Shown here piece after piece: positions 52,443-60,615 of a stretch of 64,000 nt of DNA. A program made the translations under genes and the position numbers. The stretch lies in contig CANJZE010000007.1 in the NCBI GenBank assembly GCA_947479455.1, positions 62,001 through 126,000 of the forward strand, given 5' to 3'. The stretch is from Bacteroidota bacterium (GTDB lineage: Bacteria > Bacteroidota > Bacteroidia > Chitinophagales > LD1). Position 1 is the first letter of the stretch; the number at the start of each line of letters is the position of its first letter. Below the pieces are notes generated by a model. The model did not search any database and was not told where the DNA came from. It was given only the letters and a program-made list of their open reading frames with translations.

Positions 52443-53297
52443 TTGAGAAACGCCCTCCTCTTTTTTCTTATTGCCTCAATTGCTTCTTGCTCTTTTTTTA
52501 AAAAGAAAGCAACGGTTGATAAGGATGTAATTGCAAGGGTGAATGATGAGTATCTGTATATTTCTGACATGCAATCGCTCACCAAGGGACTGAAGGGAAA
52601 AGACAGCAGCGATGTTTTAAAAAACTATGCCGAGAACTGGGTGCGCAGAAAACTATTGCTGCAAAAAGCCATTGATAATATTCCTGCCGATGATGTGGGC
52701 ATTGCCAAAAAAGTAGAAGATTATCGCGAAGAGCTTACTCTATATGAGTACGAAAAAGCGCTCATCAATCAGAAACTCGATACGGTTATTAAAGATGAAG
52801 AGTTGAATACCTGGTATGAAAAAATGAAGACTGATTTTCCGTTGGAAGATGATGTTTGTCTTTTGTTCTGGGTAAAGGTGAAAAAGGATGCACCGGGTTT
52901 AGCCGATGCACGCAAATGGATTTTAAAACCGAAGGATGAAGAAGACCAGCGCAAACTGGAAGGGTACTGCAAAGAGTTTGCGATGAGTTATGTGCTCGAC
53001 AAAGGCATGTGGTATACTGATGAAAATATTTTGAAAAACTTTCCGCTCAGTGATTACGATATTAATGCACTGGCGGCATCAAGAGAGTTTAAGGAGTTTA
53101 AAACCGAAGAGGCTTCATGGTTTATTCGAATGGGCGATGTCATGAAAAAAGATTCACCATCGCCATTAGAGTTTGTGCGCGAGCCAATTGTAAAAGCCAT
53201 GATTGAAAAGCGCAGATTGCAATTGATAGAAAGAGTGTATAAGAAGATTGAACAAGATGGTATTAAATCAAAATCGTTTGAGATTTTAGTTAAGTAA
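52443..53297 (+). CDS. lipoprotein of the SurA-like operon, no rotamase domain
   Basis: About 284 residues from the preferred TTG at 52443; an upstream GTG at 52401 lies inside a repeat. A signal sequence with lipobox (LIASIASC, Cys16) makes it a lipoprotein. The mature part is helical and starts DKDVIARVNDEYLYISDMQSL, resembling the SurA N-terminal chaperone pattern (A-x-V-N-x-x-x-I-x-x-x-[DE]), but no parvulin domain follows. A role as periplasmic chaperone or OM-assembly partner is inferred from the neighbours. It ends 1 base before the next gene. Confidence 0.65.
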   Translation: MRNALLFFLIASIASCSFFKKKATVDKDVIARVNDEYLYISDMQSLTKGLKGKDSSDVLKNYAENWVRRKLLLQKAIDNIPADDVGIAKKVEDYREELTLYEYEKALINQKLDTVIKDEELNTWYEKMKTDFPLEDDVCLLFWVKVKKDAPGLADARKWILKPKDEEDQRKLEGYCKEFAMSYVLDKGMWYTDENILKNFPLSDYDINALAASREFKEFKTEEASWFIRMGDVMKKDSPSPLEFVREPIVKAMIEKRRLQLIERVYKKIEQDGIKSKSFEILVK

Positions 53298-53298
53298 A

Positions 53299-53883
53299 AT
53301 GGAAAAGTATTGGGCAATTATTTTCGTTCTTCTTTCGTTTTGTGCTAATGCGCAGGTCGAAAAGGGAAAATATTTTGTGGGTGGCAGTGCCGATATCAAC
53401 GTTTCTTTCATTGGCAAAAACAGCGGATTTAATCTTGGTGTTTCTCCAAATCTTGGGGTAGTAGTGGTTCGCAGTTTTGTAATAGGCGCACGCTACAGTT
53501 TTAATATTGCAAGCAACAAAACTTTCGACACACGCAAAAACGAATATGTTACTACTACCACTTACAGTTCGGCAATTGGGGCTTTGTTTCGGTATTACCC
53601 CGGCAAAAAACAATTGAAAGGGGTTATAGTATTTAACCCTGCTTACCTTACCACCACCACCATGCGCAAAAGCAGTGTTTCGGGCACACATGGTTTTGCG
53701 CTCTATGGCGCAGCCGGTATTGCTTACTTTGTGAACGACCACATTTCGATTGAAACTTTATTGTATGCAAATGTTTCGGGTTATACGAAAGTGTTGCCTA
53801 CTTCGCGCTTTGGGCTTTCGGTTGGAATATTTGTGTTTTTAGATAAGAAAAAGAAAGAAGCAGCGTTACCCAAAGCCGAATAA
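53299..53883 (+). CDS. small outer-membrane beta-barrel protein
   Basis: A 194-residue protein with a signal peptide (MEKYWAIIFVLLSFCANAQ) and then alternating beta strands with glycine and aromatic girdle residues (GKYFVGGSADINVSFIG; FVIGARYSFNI; AALYGAAGIAYFV), as in small outer-membrane barrels (OmpX/porin-like, 8 strands). The FRYYPGKKQ and GVSPNLGVVVV segments are typical of Bacteroidota barrels. No specific function. It sits in the SurA operon, separated by 1 and 15 bases from its neighbours. Confidence 0.65.
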   Translation: MEKYWAIIFVLLSFCANAQVEKGKYFVGGSADINVSFIGKNSGFNLGVSPNLGVVVVRSFVIGARYSFNIASNKTFDTRKNEYVTTTTYSSAIGALFRYYPGKKQLKGVIVFNPAYLTTTTMRKSSVSGTHGFALYGAAGIAYFVNDHISIETLLYANVSGYTKVLPTSRFGLSVGIFVFLDKKKKEAALPKAE

Positions 53884-53925
53884 TAAATTTGATACTCCAT
53901 GAACTCAAAAATTCAAAACCATAAA

Positions 53926-55290
53926 ATGATTGTAAGCCGTAAAATATTTTCAGTGATCATAGTGTTGTGTGCGGCTATGTTCGTTTCATCGCAGGCTATT
54001 CAGATAGATAAAGTGCTAGCGGTGGTTGGCGATAACACCATTCTGCTATCCGATGTTGAATCGCAGTATCAGCAAATGTTAAATCAGAATCAAGGGCAGC
54101 CTTTACCCGAGGATACGCGCTGTAACATTTTCGACAACCTGCTGCTAGAGCGTTTGTTTCTTTCACAAGCATTGCTCGATAGCGTTACCACCAGCCCCGA
54201 TGAAGTGGAAGCCGAGCTTGACCGAAGAATCAAATATTTCATTTCCATTTTTGGATCAAAAGAAAAGCTGGAAGAGTATTATGGTAAATCGGTTCTGGAG
54301 TTAAAAGATGATTTCAAAGACGATATCGAAAAGCAATTGCTAGCTGACAAAATGAAAGGCAAAGCATTTACCGGCTTAAAAGTAACACCTGCAGAAGTAA
54401 AAGATTTTTTTGACCGCATCCCGGTTGATAGTGTTCCTTATTTTAACTCAGAATTAGAGATAGGTCAAATCATTATGTTTCCTAAGGTGAATCAGTATTC
54501 AAAAGATTATGCCCTGAAAAAAATTCAAGATGTGCGCGAAAACATTGTTAAAGGCGGAGATTTTTCGGTGCAGGCTATGATTAACTCGCAGGACGATGGT
54601 AGCGCCCGTGATGGTGGAAGTTTGGGGATGGTAGAGCGTGGAGAAATGGTTCCCGAGTTTGAATCGGTAATTTTTAAATTAAAAGAAGGCGAGGTGAGCG
54701 AAGTGTTTGAAAGTCCTTTCGGGTTTCATATTGCTATAGTGGATGAAATTCGCGGAGAAAAAAGAAAGGCGCGTCACATTTTAGTGAAAGCGCAAACTAC
54801 CCCTTCTGACTTAACTGCAGTGGCCGATCGCATGGATAGTATTCTGCATGAACTTCGTGTTGACTCGTTAAGTTGGAGAGAAGCGGTAAACAATTTTTCG
54901 GAAGATGAGCAATCAAAAAGTGTAGGCGGCTTAATGACGAATCCGAAAACCGGAACTACTTATTTTGAAAAGCCGGATATTGATGGAACGCTTATTCTTT
55001 CGCTCGATAGACTAAAAGTAGGAGAGTACTCGGATGTGTTGGGTCATAGCACGCAAGACCGCACCGGAGAAATAAAAAAAGGATACCGTATAGTTTGGTT
55101 AAAGACCGAAACCAAACCGCATAAAGCAAATTTAGATCAAGACTATTCAAAAATTCAGACGGCAGCAAAATCAGAAAAACAACAGAAGGCATTGGAGCAA
55201 TGGATAAAATTGCACCGCTCTAAAAATTTTGTACGTATTGATGACCAAATGAAAACCTGCGGACAAATAGAAAAGTGGTTGGTGAATTAG
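53926..55290 (+). CDS. surA: SurA-type periplasmic chaperone / peptidyl-prolyl isomerase
   Basis: About 454 residues. A signal peptide (MIVSRKIFSVIIVLCAAMFVSSQA) is followed by the SurA N-terminal chaperone domain (IQIDKVLAVVGDNTILLSDVESQ) and two parvulin domains (GQIIMFPKVNQYSKDYALKK ... FGFHIAIVDEI; ARHILVKAQTTPSDL ...). A helical end ending with CGQIEKWLVN follows. It escorts unfolded outer-membrane proteins to the Bam machinery. The frame starts at 53899; ATG 53926 gives the more typical signal sequence. It is followed by a moxR gene. Confidence 0.9.
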   Translation: MIVSRKIFSVIIVLCAAMFVSSQAIQIDKVLAVVGDNTILLSDVESQYQQMLNQNQGQPLPEDTRCNIFDNLLLERLFLSQALLDSVTTSPDEVEAELDRRIKYFISIFGSKEKLEEYYGKSVLELKDDFKDDIEKQLLADKMKGKAFTGLKVTPAEVKDFFDRIPVDSVPYFNSELEIGQIIMFPKVNQYSKDYALKKIQDVRENIVKGGDFSVQAMINSQDDGSARDGGSLGMVERGEMVPEFESVIFKLKEGEVSEVFESPFGFHIAIVDEIRGEKRKARHILVKAQTTPSDLTAVADRMDSILHELRVDSLSWREAVNNFSEDEQSKSVGGLMTNPKTGTTYFEKPDIDGTLILSLDRLKVGEYSDVLGHSTQDRTGEIKKGYRIVWLKTETKPHKANLDQDYSKIQTAAKSEKQQKALEQWIKLHRSKNFVRIDDQMKTCGQIEKWLVN

Positions 55291-55336
55291 CGAATGGATT
55301 TTCTTTATTTGCCAACAAGAACAAAACAAATAATCA

Positions 55337-56296
55337 ATGTATAACTCAGACGTAGAAGGATTAGATGCATTTGCAGTCAGGTATAAAGAATTGCGTGCCG
55401 AAGTGGCCCGTATAATTGTGGGTCAGGAAGACGTGGTTAAGAATGTGCTCCTTTCGGTTTTTGGTGACGGGCATAGTTTGTTGATTGGCGTTCCCGGTTT
55501 GGCTAAAACGCTTTTAGTGCATACTATTTCCGAAGTGCTTGATTTAAGTTTCAATCGCATTCAGTTTACTCCCGATTTAATGCCGAGTGATATTATTGGC
55601 TCTGAAATTTTGAATGAGAATCGCACCTTTAATTTTAACCGTGGCCCAATTTTCGCGAACATAGTTTTGGCCGATGAAATAAACCGTACACCACCTAAAA
55701 CACAAGCGGCATTGCTCGAAGCTATGCAGGAGCGTAGCGTAACGGTAGCCGGCACACGCCACAAACTCGATTTGCCGTTTTTTGTTTTGGCCACACAAAA
55801 TCCTATTGAGCAGGAAGGAACTTATCCGCTGCCCGAAGCGCAACTCGACCGCTTTATGTTTTCTATCAACTTAGATTATCCAACTTTTGAAGAAGAAATA
55901 AATGTGGTGAAGAGCACTACTTCGGGACTGAAAGTGAAACTGAACACCAAAATGACCGCGCAGGAAATCATTTATTTTCAGCAGCTGATTCGCAGAATTC
56001 CAATTGCTGATAACGTGTTGGAATATGCTGTGAAGTTGGTGGTGAAGACCAGACCTAATTTACCTTCCTCACCAAAATCTGTAAACAACTACATTAGTTG
56101 GGGTGCGGGACCACGCGCTTCGCAATATTTAGTGCTAGGGGCTAAATGCCATGCAGCATCATTGGGAAAATATTCACCCGATATTGAAGATGTAAAAGCA
56201 ATTGCACTTCCGGTGCTTCGCCATCGTGTTTTCAAAAACTACAAAGCCGAAGCCGAAGGTTTAGATATTGATACGATTGTGAGTGGGTTGTTGTAG
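55337..56296 (+). CDS. moxR: MoxR family AAA ATPase
   Basis: A 319-residue MoxR ATPase, thought to act as a chaperone-like activator of metalloproteins or envelope proteins. Walker A LIGVPGLAKTLL, Walker B NIVLADEINRTPPKTQAALLEAMQE, sensor 1 FFVLATQNPIEQEGTYPLPEAQLDRF and arginine finger region are present. MoxR genes usually precede DUF58 and von Willebrand factor genes; here none follows within the window, so its partners must lie elsewhere. It is 46 bases after surA, probably the same transcript. Confidence 0.93.
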   Translation: MYNSDVEGLDAFAVRYKELRAEVARIIVGQEDVVKNVLLSVFGDGHSLLIGVPGLAKTLLVHTISEVLDLSFNRIQFTPDLMPSDIIGSEILNENRTFNFNRGPIFANIVLADEINRTPPKTQAALLEAMQERSVTVAGTRHKLDLPFFVLATQNPIEQEGTYPLPEAQLDRFMFSINLDYPTFEEEINVVKSTTSGLKVKLNTKMTAQEIIYFQQLIRRIPIADNVLEYAVKLVVKTRPNLPSSPKSVNNYISWGAGPRASQYLVLGAKCHAASLGKYSPDIEDVKAIALPVLRHRVFKNYKAEAEGLDIDTIVSGLL

Positions 56297-56317
56297 AATC
56301 TAACAGACTACAATTTT

Positions 56318-56585
56318 TCACAATCCTTTGTAAATTTCTTTTCTGTCGCCAATACTTATTACATCTACTACCAACTTATCATCCGCCACAGTATAAACTA
56401 CTCTATAATCAGCAAAGCGAATCCGATAAGTATTTTGATATCCTTCAAGTTTTTTACAACCTGAGGGACGTGGTTCTGTAGATAATGCTTGTATTGCAGC
56501 ATCGATTTTAACAGCAAAATGTTTTTGGAATTTTCTTAAGCGTTTTTAGTGCTCTCGATTTAATGGTAATGGTGTACTTCTTCGA
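56318..56585 (-). pseudogene. frameshifted RelE/ParE-family toxin
   Basis: Reading the minus strand, the first frame gives KKYTITIKSRALKTLKKIPK, then within an A5 run near 56525 the reading must shift by one base to HFAVKIDAAIQALSTEPRP and on to RIRFADYRVVYTVADD, VDVISIGDRKEIYKGL and a stop at 56318. That is a full RelE/ParE toxin with the canonical R-x-x-x-[YF]-R-[VI]-x-Y core. In frame there is also no good start: ATCGAAGAAG sits where ATGAAGAAG would be. The gene seems dead, unless the A-run is an assembly error. Confidence 0.75.
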
Positions 56586-56586
56586 T

Positions 56587-56796
56587 TTATTTTCTTCCGA
56601 AGATTTCTTTTCGTGCGGCTTTATAAGAAACTGACTTTTCATTTTTAGAAAGCTCAACCGATACCATATCCTCAAGGTCTTCAAACAAATCTACCAAATC
56701 GGTATTCTTCTTAATTTTTTTGCGAAGCGATTTGATATCAATAAAGATTCCATCTGTTTCGCCATTTGCATTAGTAACGTATTTGAATGGAGCCAT
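56587..56796 (-). CDS. antitoxin partner of the degenerate RelE-type toxin
   Basis: A 69-residue acidic-basic protein (GETDGIFIDIKSLRKKIKKN; LFEDLEDMVSVELSKNEKSVSYKAARKEIFGRK). Its size, charged helical C-terminus and position directly upstream of a RelE-like reading frame support an antitoxin call, although no DNA-binding domain is clear. The ATG at 56796 is the first in frame. It overlaps or abuts the toxin start. It is now an orphan if the toxin is truly frameshifted. Confidence 0.65.
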   Translation of the reverse strand: MAPFKYVTNANGETDGIFIDIKSLRKKIKKNTDLVDLFEDLEDMVSVELSKNEKSVSYKAARKEIFGRK

Positions 56797-56835
56797 GATT
56801 TATAGTTTTGTTGTAAATATAGAAATGAATTATCT

Positions 56836-58017
56836 CTACAACACCTCGAGCTCTTTTCCAATTTTCGTAAACGCAGCAATACATTTGTCTAAATGTTCGC
56901 GCTCATGCGCGGCACTTACCTGCACACGAATACGCGCTTTGCCTTTTGCCACCACCGGAAAGAAAAAACCAATAACGTAAATACCTTCGTCTAAAAGTTT
57001 GGCAGCAAAGTTTTGCGCCAACACTGCATCGTATAGCATAACCGGTGTAATAGGATGTACACCGGGCTTAATATCAAAACCCGCAGCCGTCATTTTTTCG
57101 CGAAAATATTTTGTGTTGGTCTCGAGCTTATCGCGCAGTGCGGTGGTTTCGCTCAACATATCTAATACGGCAATAGAAGCACCAACAATAGCGGGCATTA
57201 ATGTGTTACTAAAAAGATAAGGACGCGAACGCTGACGAAGCAGCTCTATAATTTCTTTTTTGCCACTGGTAAAACCACCGCTCGCTCCGCCCAATGCTTT
57301 GCCGAGCGTTCCGGTAATGATGTCAATCTTTCCGTGCACACCACAATACTCCGGTGTGCCTCTTCCTGTTTTACCAATAAACCCCGAAGCGTGACATTCA
57401 TCTACCATTATCATGGCCTTGTATTTATCTGCCAGCGCAACAATTTTATCAAGCTGCGCAATCGTTCCATCCATTGAAAAAACTCCGTCAGTAACTATAA
57501 TGCGCGAACGGTTTTTTTGCGTTGCAATTAGTTGCGCTTCCAAATCTTCCATGTCATTATTCTTATAGCGCAATCGCTCTGCTTTGCATAAACGCACCCC
57601 ATCAATTATAGAAGCGTGATTTAATTCGTCACTAATAATTGCATCCTCTTCATTGAAGAGAGGTTCAAACACTCCGCCATTAGCATCAAAAGCAGCAGCA
57701 TAAAGTATAGTGTCTTCTGTTCCCAGAAATTCAGAAATCTTTTGCTCCAGCTCTTTATGAATATCCTGCGTGCCGCAAATAAACCGCACACTGCTCATGC
57801 CATAGCCGTGCGTGTCCATTGCTTGTTTTGCAGCTTCTAAAACTTTAGGGTGCGATGAAAGACCGAGATAATTGTTGGCGCAGAAATTAAGAACTGTTAT
57901 TCCGTTCACTTGAATCTCGGCACCTTGGGGTGAGGTAATAATTCTTTCGGTTTTATAAAGTCCGCTGGCTTTAATTTCTTCTACATCTTTCTGTAAGCGT
58001 TGCTGAATAGAATACAT
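56836..58017 (-). CDS. kbl: glycine C-acetyltransferase / 2-amino-3-ketobutyrate CoA ligase
   Basis: A PLP-dependent alpha-oxoamine synthase, 393 residues. The Schiff-base lysine is in [19 protein letters not shown]; the Asp that pairs with the pyridine nitrogen is in [19 protein letters not shown]; and the N-terminal [16 protein letters not shown] and [15 protein letters not shown] are typical of Kbl. It joins acetyl-CoA and glycine to 2-amino-3-oxobutyrate in threonine breakdown. No threonine dehydrogenase lies next to it. Serine palmitoyltransferase is a related alternative that Bacteroidota use for sphingolipids, but the [13 protein letters not shown] segment favours Kbl. Confidence 0.87.
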   Translation of the reverse strand: MYSIQQRLQKDVEEIKASGLYKTERIITSPQGAEIQVNGITVLNFCANNYLGLSSHPKVLEAAKQAMDTHGYGMSSVRFICGTQDIHKELEQKISEFLGTEDTILYAAAFDANGGVFEPLFNEEDAIISDELNHASIIDGVRLCKAERLRYKNNDMEDLEAQLIATQKNRSRIIVTDGVFSMDGTIAQLDKIVALADKYKAMIMVDECHASGFIGKTGRGTPEYCGVHGKIDIITGTLGKALGGASGGFTSGKKEIIELLRQRSRPYLFSNTLMPAIVGASIAVLDMLSETTALRDKLETNTKYFREKMTAAGFDIKPGVHPITPVMLYDAVLAQNFAAKLLDEGIYVIGFFFPVVAKGKARIRVQVSAAHEREHLDKCIAAFTKIGKELEVL

Positions 58018-58034
58018 AGTTGGTGGTTTATTTA

Positions 58035-58095
58035 TTTACACGAAGACACAAAGTAATAATTGCATTTTTCTTAGCGGCTTAGCGCCTTTGTGTAA
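58035..58095. repeat. interspersed inverted repeat, copy 3 (ACACAAAGGCGC type)
   Basis: Outer arms TTACACGAAG (58036-58045) and CTTTGTGTAA (58086-58095), nine of ten paired, with GCGCCTTTGTGTAA on the right as in copy 1. It lies in the divergent gap between kbl and the TrhO gene. Confidence 0.7.
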
Positions 58096-58182
58096 GTTGC
58101 ATTTGTATTTCAAAAATAGATTTTCTGCTTGCATGATGCACATCATTTACAAAATGCGCCAATGAATTATCTTCGCGCTTCA

Positions 58183-59106
58183 ATGAAACCATATCAGACC
58201 TTACTTTATTACAAATACACGCGCATTCCCGGTGCCGAAGAGTTTGCGCAACACCATTTGGAATTTTGCGAACGCTTAGGAATTGTAGGAAGAATAATAG
58301 TTGCCGAAGAGGGATTGAACGGAACTGTTTCGGGAACTGTAGTGCAGTGCAAAAAATATATGGACACCATAAAATCGAACCCAATGTTCGAAGGCATTGA
58401 GTTTAAAATTGATGAAGTTGATGCACCAACATTCGAAAGATTATACGTGCGCTTTAAACCCGAAATAGTGCACAGCAGTTTACGCGGCATAAAAAATGTT
58501 GACCCTAATCTAACCACCGGCATACATTTAAAACCGAAAGAGGTAGATGAAATGATTGAGCAGGATGATGTCGTGTTTATAGATGTGCGCTCTAATTATG
58601 AAAGCGGTGTCGGGCATTTTAAAAACGCATTGAAACTCGACATCGATAACTTCCGCGATTTTCCTGAGCAGCTAAAACAACTCGAACATTTAAAAGATAA
58701 GAAGGTGGTTACCTACTGTACAGGTGGAATCAAATGCGAAAAGGCAAGTGGTTATCTTTTACAGAATGGTTTTAAAAATGTTTATCAGGTTGATGGAGGT
58801 GTAGTCAAGTATGCTAAAGAAACCGGAGGCAAAAACTTTGAAGGCAAATTGTATGTGTTCGATAACAGAGTAGTGGTAGATGTAAATTCTGTTGAGCCAT
58901 CGATTGTTTCTACTTGCAAAATTTGTAACAAAAAATCGGCACACATGGTTAATTGCGCCAATGCTGAGTGCAACGAACATTTTGTTTTATGCGAAACATG
59001 CGGCTGGAAAATGGAAGGTTGCTGTAGCGAAGTCTGCTTGAAAGCCCCCGCTAAACGCGTGTATGACGGCACAGGTTATTACCAGCGCGAATCTGTTCAA
59101 CAATAA
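58183..59106 (+). CDS. trhO: tRNA uridine(34) hydroxylase TrhO (rhodanese family)
   Basis: Hydroxylates uridine 34 of certain tRNAs to 5-hydroxyuridine. Visible features are the N-terminal ferredoxin-like domain with AEEGLNGTVSG, the rhodanese domain with the active-site loop TYCTGGIKCEKASG, and a C-terminal cysteine-rich part (CKICNKKSAHMVNCANAECNEHFVLC). The ATG at 58183 gives MKPYQTLLYYKYT, the usual start; upstream frame to 58129 is not conserved. Its 3' end overlaps the open frame upstream of the M42 peptidase start, without overlapping the real gene. Confidence 0.9.
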   Translation: MKPYQTLLYYKYTRIPGAEEFAQHHLEFCERLGIVGRIIVAEEGLNGTVSGTVVQCKKYMDTIKSNPMFEGIEFKIDEVDAPTFERLYVRFKPEIVHSSLRGIKNVDPNLTTGIHLKPKEVDEMIEQDDVVFIDVRSNYESGVGHFKNALKLDIDNFRDFPEQLKQLEHLKDKKVVTYCTGGIKCEKASGYLLQNGFKNVYQVDGGVVKYAKETGGKNFEGKLYVFDNRVVVDVNSVEPSIVSTCKICNKKSAHMVNCANAECNEHFVLCETCGWKMEGCCSEVCLKAPAKRVYDGTGYYQRESVQQ

Positions 59107-59158
59107 ACTGCAAACAAATTCTAAGTTTGTTTTACTAAAAAATCTCAATTCTCCAATT

Positions 59159-60211
59159 ATGATTAATGTTTCCCTTCTAAAAGAAATTTGTGAATTGCCG
59201 GGTGTTCCGGGTCACGAACAAAAAGTGCGCGAACTCATTCAACGCGAACTGAAAAATATTGCCGATGATATTTCTATTGACCATATGGGCAATCTCATAG
59301 CGGTTAAAAAAGGTAAGAGCAGTGCCAAAAAAGTAATGGCAGCTGCGCACATGGATGAAATTGGTTTCATTGTTCATCATATTGATGAGAATGGGTTTTT
59401 GCGTTTTCATCCGCTGGGCGGCTTCGACCCTAAAACATTAACCGCGCAGCGTGTAATTGTTCACGGCAAAAAAGATGTGATAGGTGTAATGGGCACTAAA
59501 CCTATTCACTTAATGACAGCCGAAGAACGAATCAAACCACTTCATCTCACTGATTTTTTCATTGACCTCGGTATGCCCCGCAAAGAAGTGGTAAAGATTG
59601 TAGAAGTAGGCAGCACCGTTACCCGCGAGCGCGAATTGATTGAAATGGGAGAATGTGTAAACTGCAAAAGCATTGACAACCGTGTAGCTGTTTTTATTCT
59701 TATTGAAACACTTCGCGAGTTGAAAGGCAAAAGTATTCCTTACGATTTCTACGGCATTTTTACGGTGCAGGAAGAAGTAGGTATTCGCGGTGCACAAGTA
59801 GCTGCACATCACATTGGAGCTGAATTCAGTTTTTGTATTGATACCACTATTGCTTTCGATACACCGGGAGCAAAACCCGAAGAGAGTGTTACGAAACTTG
59901 GAGATGGAGTAGCCATAAAAATTATGGATTCATCGGCTATATGCGATTACCGCATGGTGAAATACATGAAAGAACTTGCCGACAAAAACAAAATTAAATG
60001 GCAACCCGAATTGCTTCCTGCTGGCGGAACCGACACTGCCGGCATGCAGCGTATGGCACCTAACGGAACTATTGCCGGGGCGGTTTCAATTCCTACCCGT
60101 CACATTCATTCAGTAATTGAAATGGCACACAAAGCCGATATAAAAGGCAATATTGATTTGCTTAAATTGTGTTTGACCAATTTGGATAAATACGATTGGT
60201 CGTTTAAGTAG
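59159..60211 (+). CDS. M42 family metallopeptidase (aminopeptidase/glutamyl type)
   Basis: A co-catalytic dizinc aminopeptidase of about 350 residues, forming dodecameric tetrahedral particles in known cases. Seen: AAAHMDEIGFIVHHI (zinc ligands), CKSIDNRVAVFILIE, TVQEEVGIRGAQVAAH (catalytic Glu), FCIDTTIAFDTPG, and RHIHSVIEM (last His). It trims peptides in the cytoplasm. The ATG at 59159 is chosen because the N-terminus LLKEICELPGVPGHEQKVREL is typical from there; the frame opens at 59063. The pterin dehydratase gene follows on the same strand. Confidence 0.9.
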   Translation: MINVSLLKEICELPGVPGHEQKVRELIQRELKNIADDISIDHMGNLIAVKKGKSSAKKVMAAAHMDEIGFIVHHIDENGFLRFHPLGGFDPKTLTAQRVIVHGKKDVIGVMGTKPIHLMTAEERIKPLHLTDFFIDLGMPRKEVVKIVEVGSTVTRERELIEMGECVNCKSIDNRVAVFILIETLRELKGKSIPYDFYGIFTVQEEVGIRGAQVAAHHIGAEFSFCIDTTIAFDTPGAKPEESVTKLGDGVAIKIMDSSAICDYRMVKYMKELADKNKIKWQPELLPAGGTDTAGMQRMAPNGTIAGAVSIPTRHIHSVIEMAHKADIKGNIDLLKLCLTNLDKYDWSFK

Positions 60212-60216
60212 TTGTC

Positions 60217-60253
60217 ATGCTGAACGAGGTTTCCGAAGTGAAGCATCTTGTAT
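60217..60253. repeat. dispersed repeat fragment TCATGCTGAACGA
   Basis: GTCATGCTGAACGAGGTTTCCGAAGTGAAGCATCTTG between the M42 and pterin dehydratase genes. The TCATGCTGAACGA...GAAGCATC core forms an imperfect hairpin and resembles a frequent dispersed Bacteroidota element. Confidence 0.5.
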
Positions 60254-60296
60254 TTTCATCTGCTAATTTGCTAATCAACTAATTGTCTCATCAAAT

Positions 60297-60527
60297 ATGT
60301 GGACAGAAGAAAATAACTCCCTCAAACGCACCTTCACCTTCAAAGACTTTTCCGAAGCTTTTGCATTTATGTCACGTGTGGCATTGCTTGCCGAAAAACA
60401 AGACCACCATCCTTATTGGGTAAACGTTTGGAACCGCGTGGAGATTACACTCAACACACACAGCGAAGGAAATATAGTAACAGAGAAAGACAGAAAGCTG
60501 GCCGCTGATATTGATAAACTTGTCTGA
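60297..60527 (+). CDS. phhB: pterin-4a-carbinolamine dehydratase
   Basis: A 76-residue dehydratase that recycles 4a-hydroxytetrahydrobiopterin formed by aromatic amino acid hydroxylases. The active-site motif [19 protein letters not shown] holds the conserved His-His-Pro and the second His. The acidic C-terminus follows ([14 protein letters not shown]). The length is at the short end of the usual 90-110. No phenylalanine hydroxylase gene lies near. A role in pterin recycling is inferred. Confidence 0.9.
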   Translation: MWTEENNSLKRTFTFKDFSEAFAFMSRVALLAEKQDHHPYWVNVWNRVEITLNTHSEGNIVTEKDRKLAADIDKLV

Positions 60528-60615
60528 AATCAAAAGCAGTTTCACATAGCATGTGAATCGTTTGTCTTTTACAACCATACGCAAGATTTATTTTTGAAAC
60601 AAGCGTACAGCTGTT

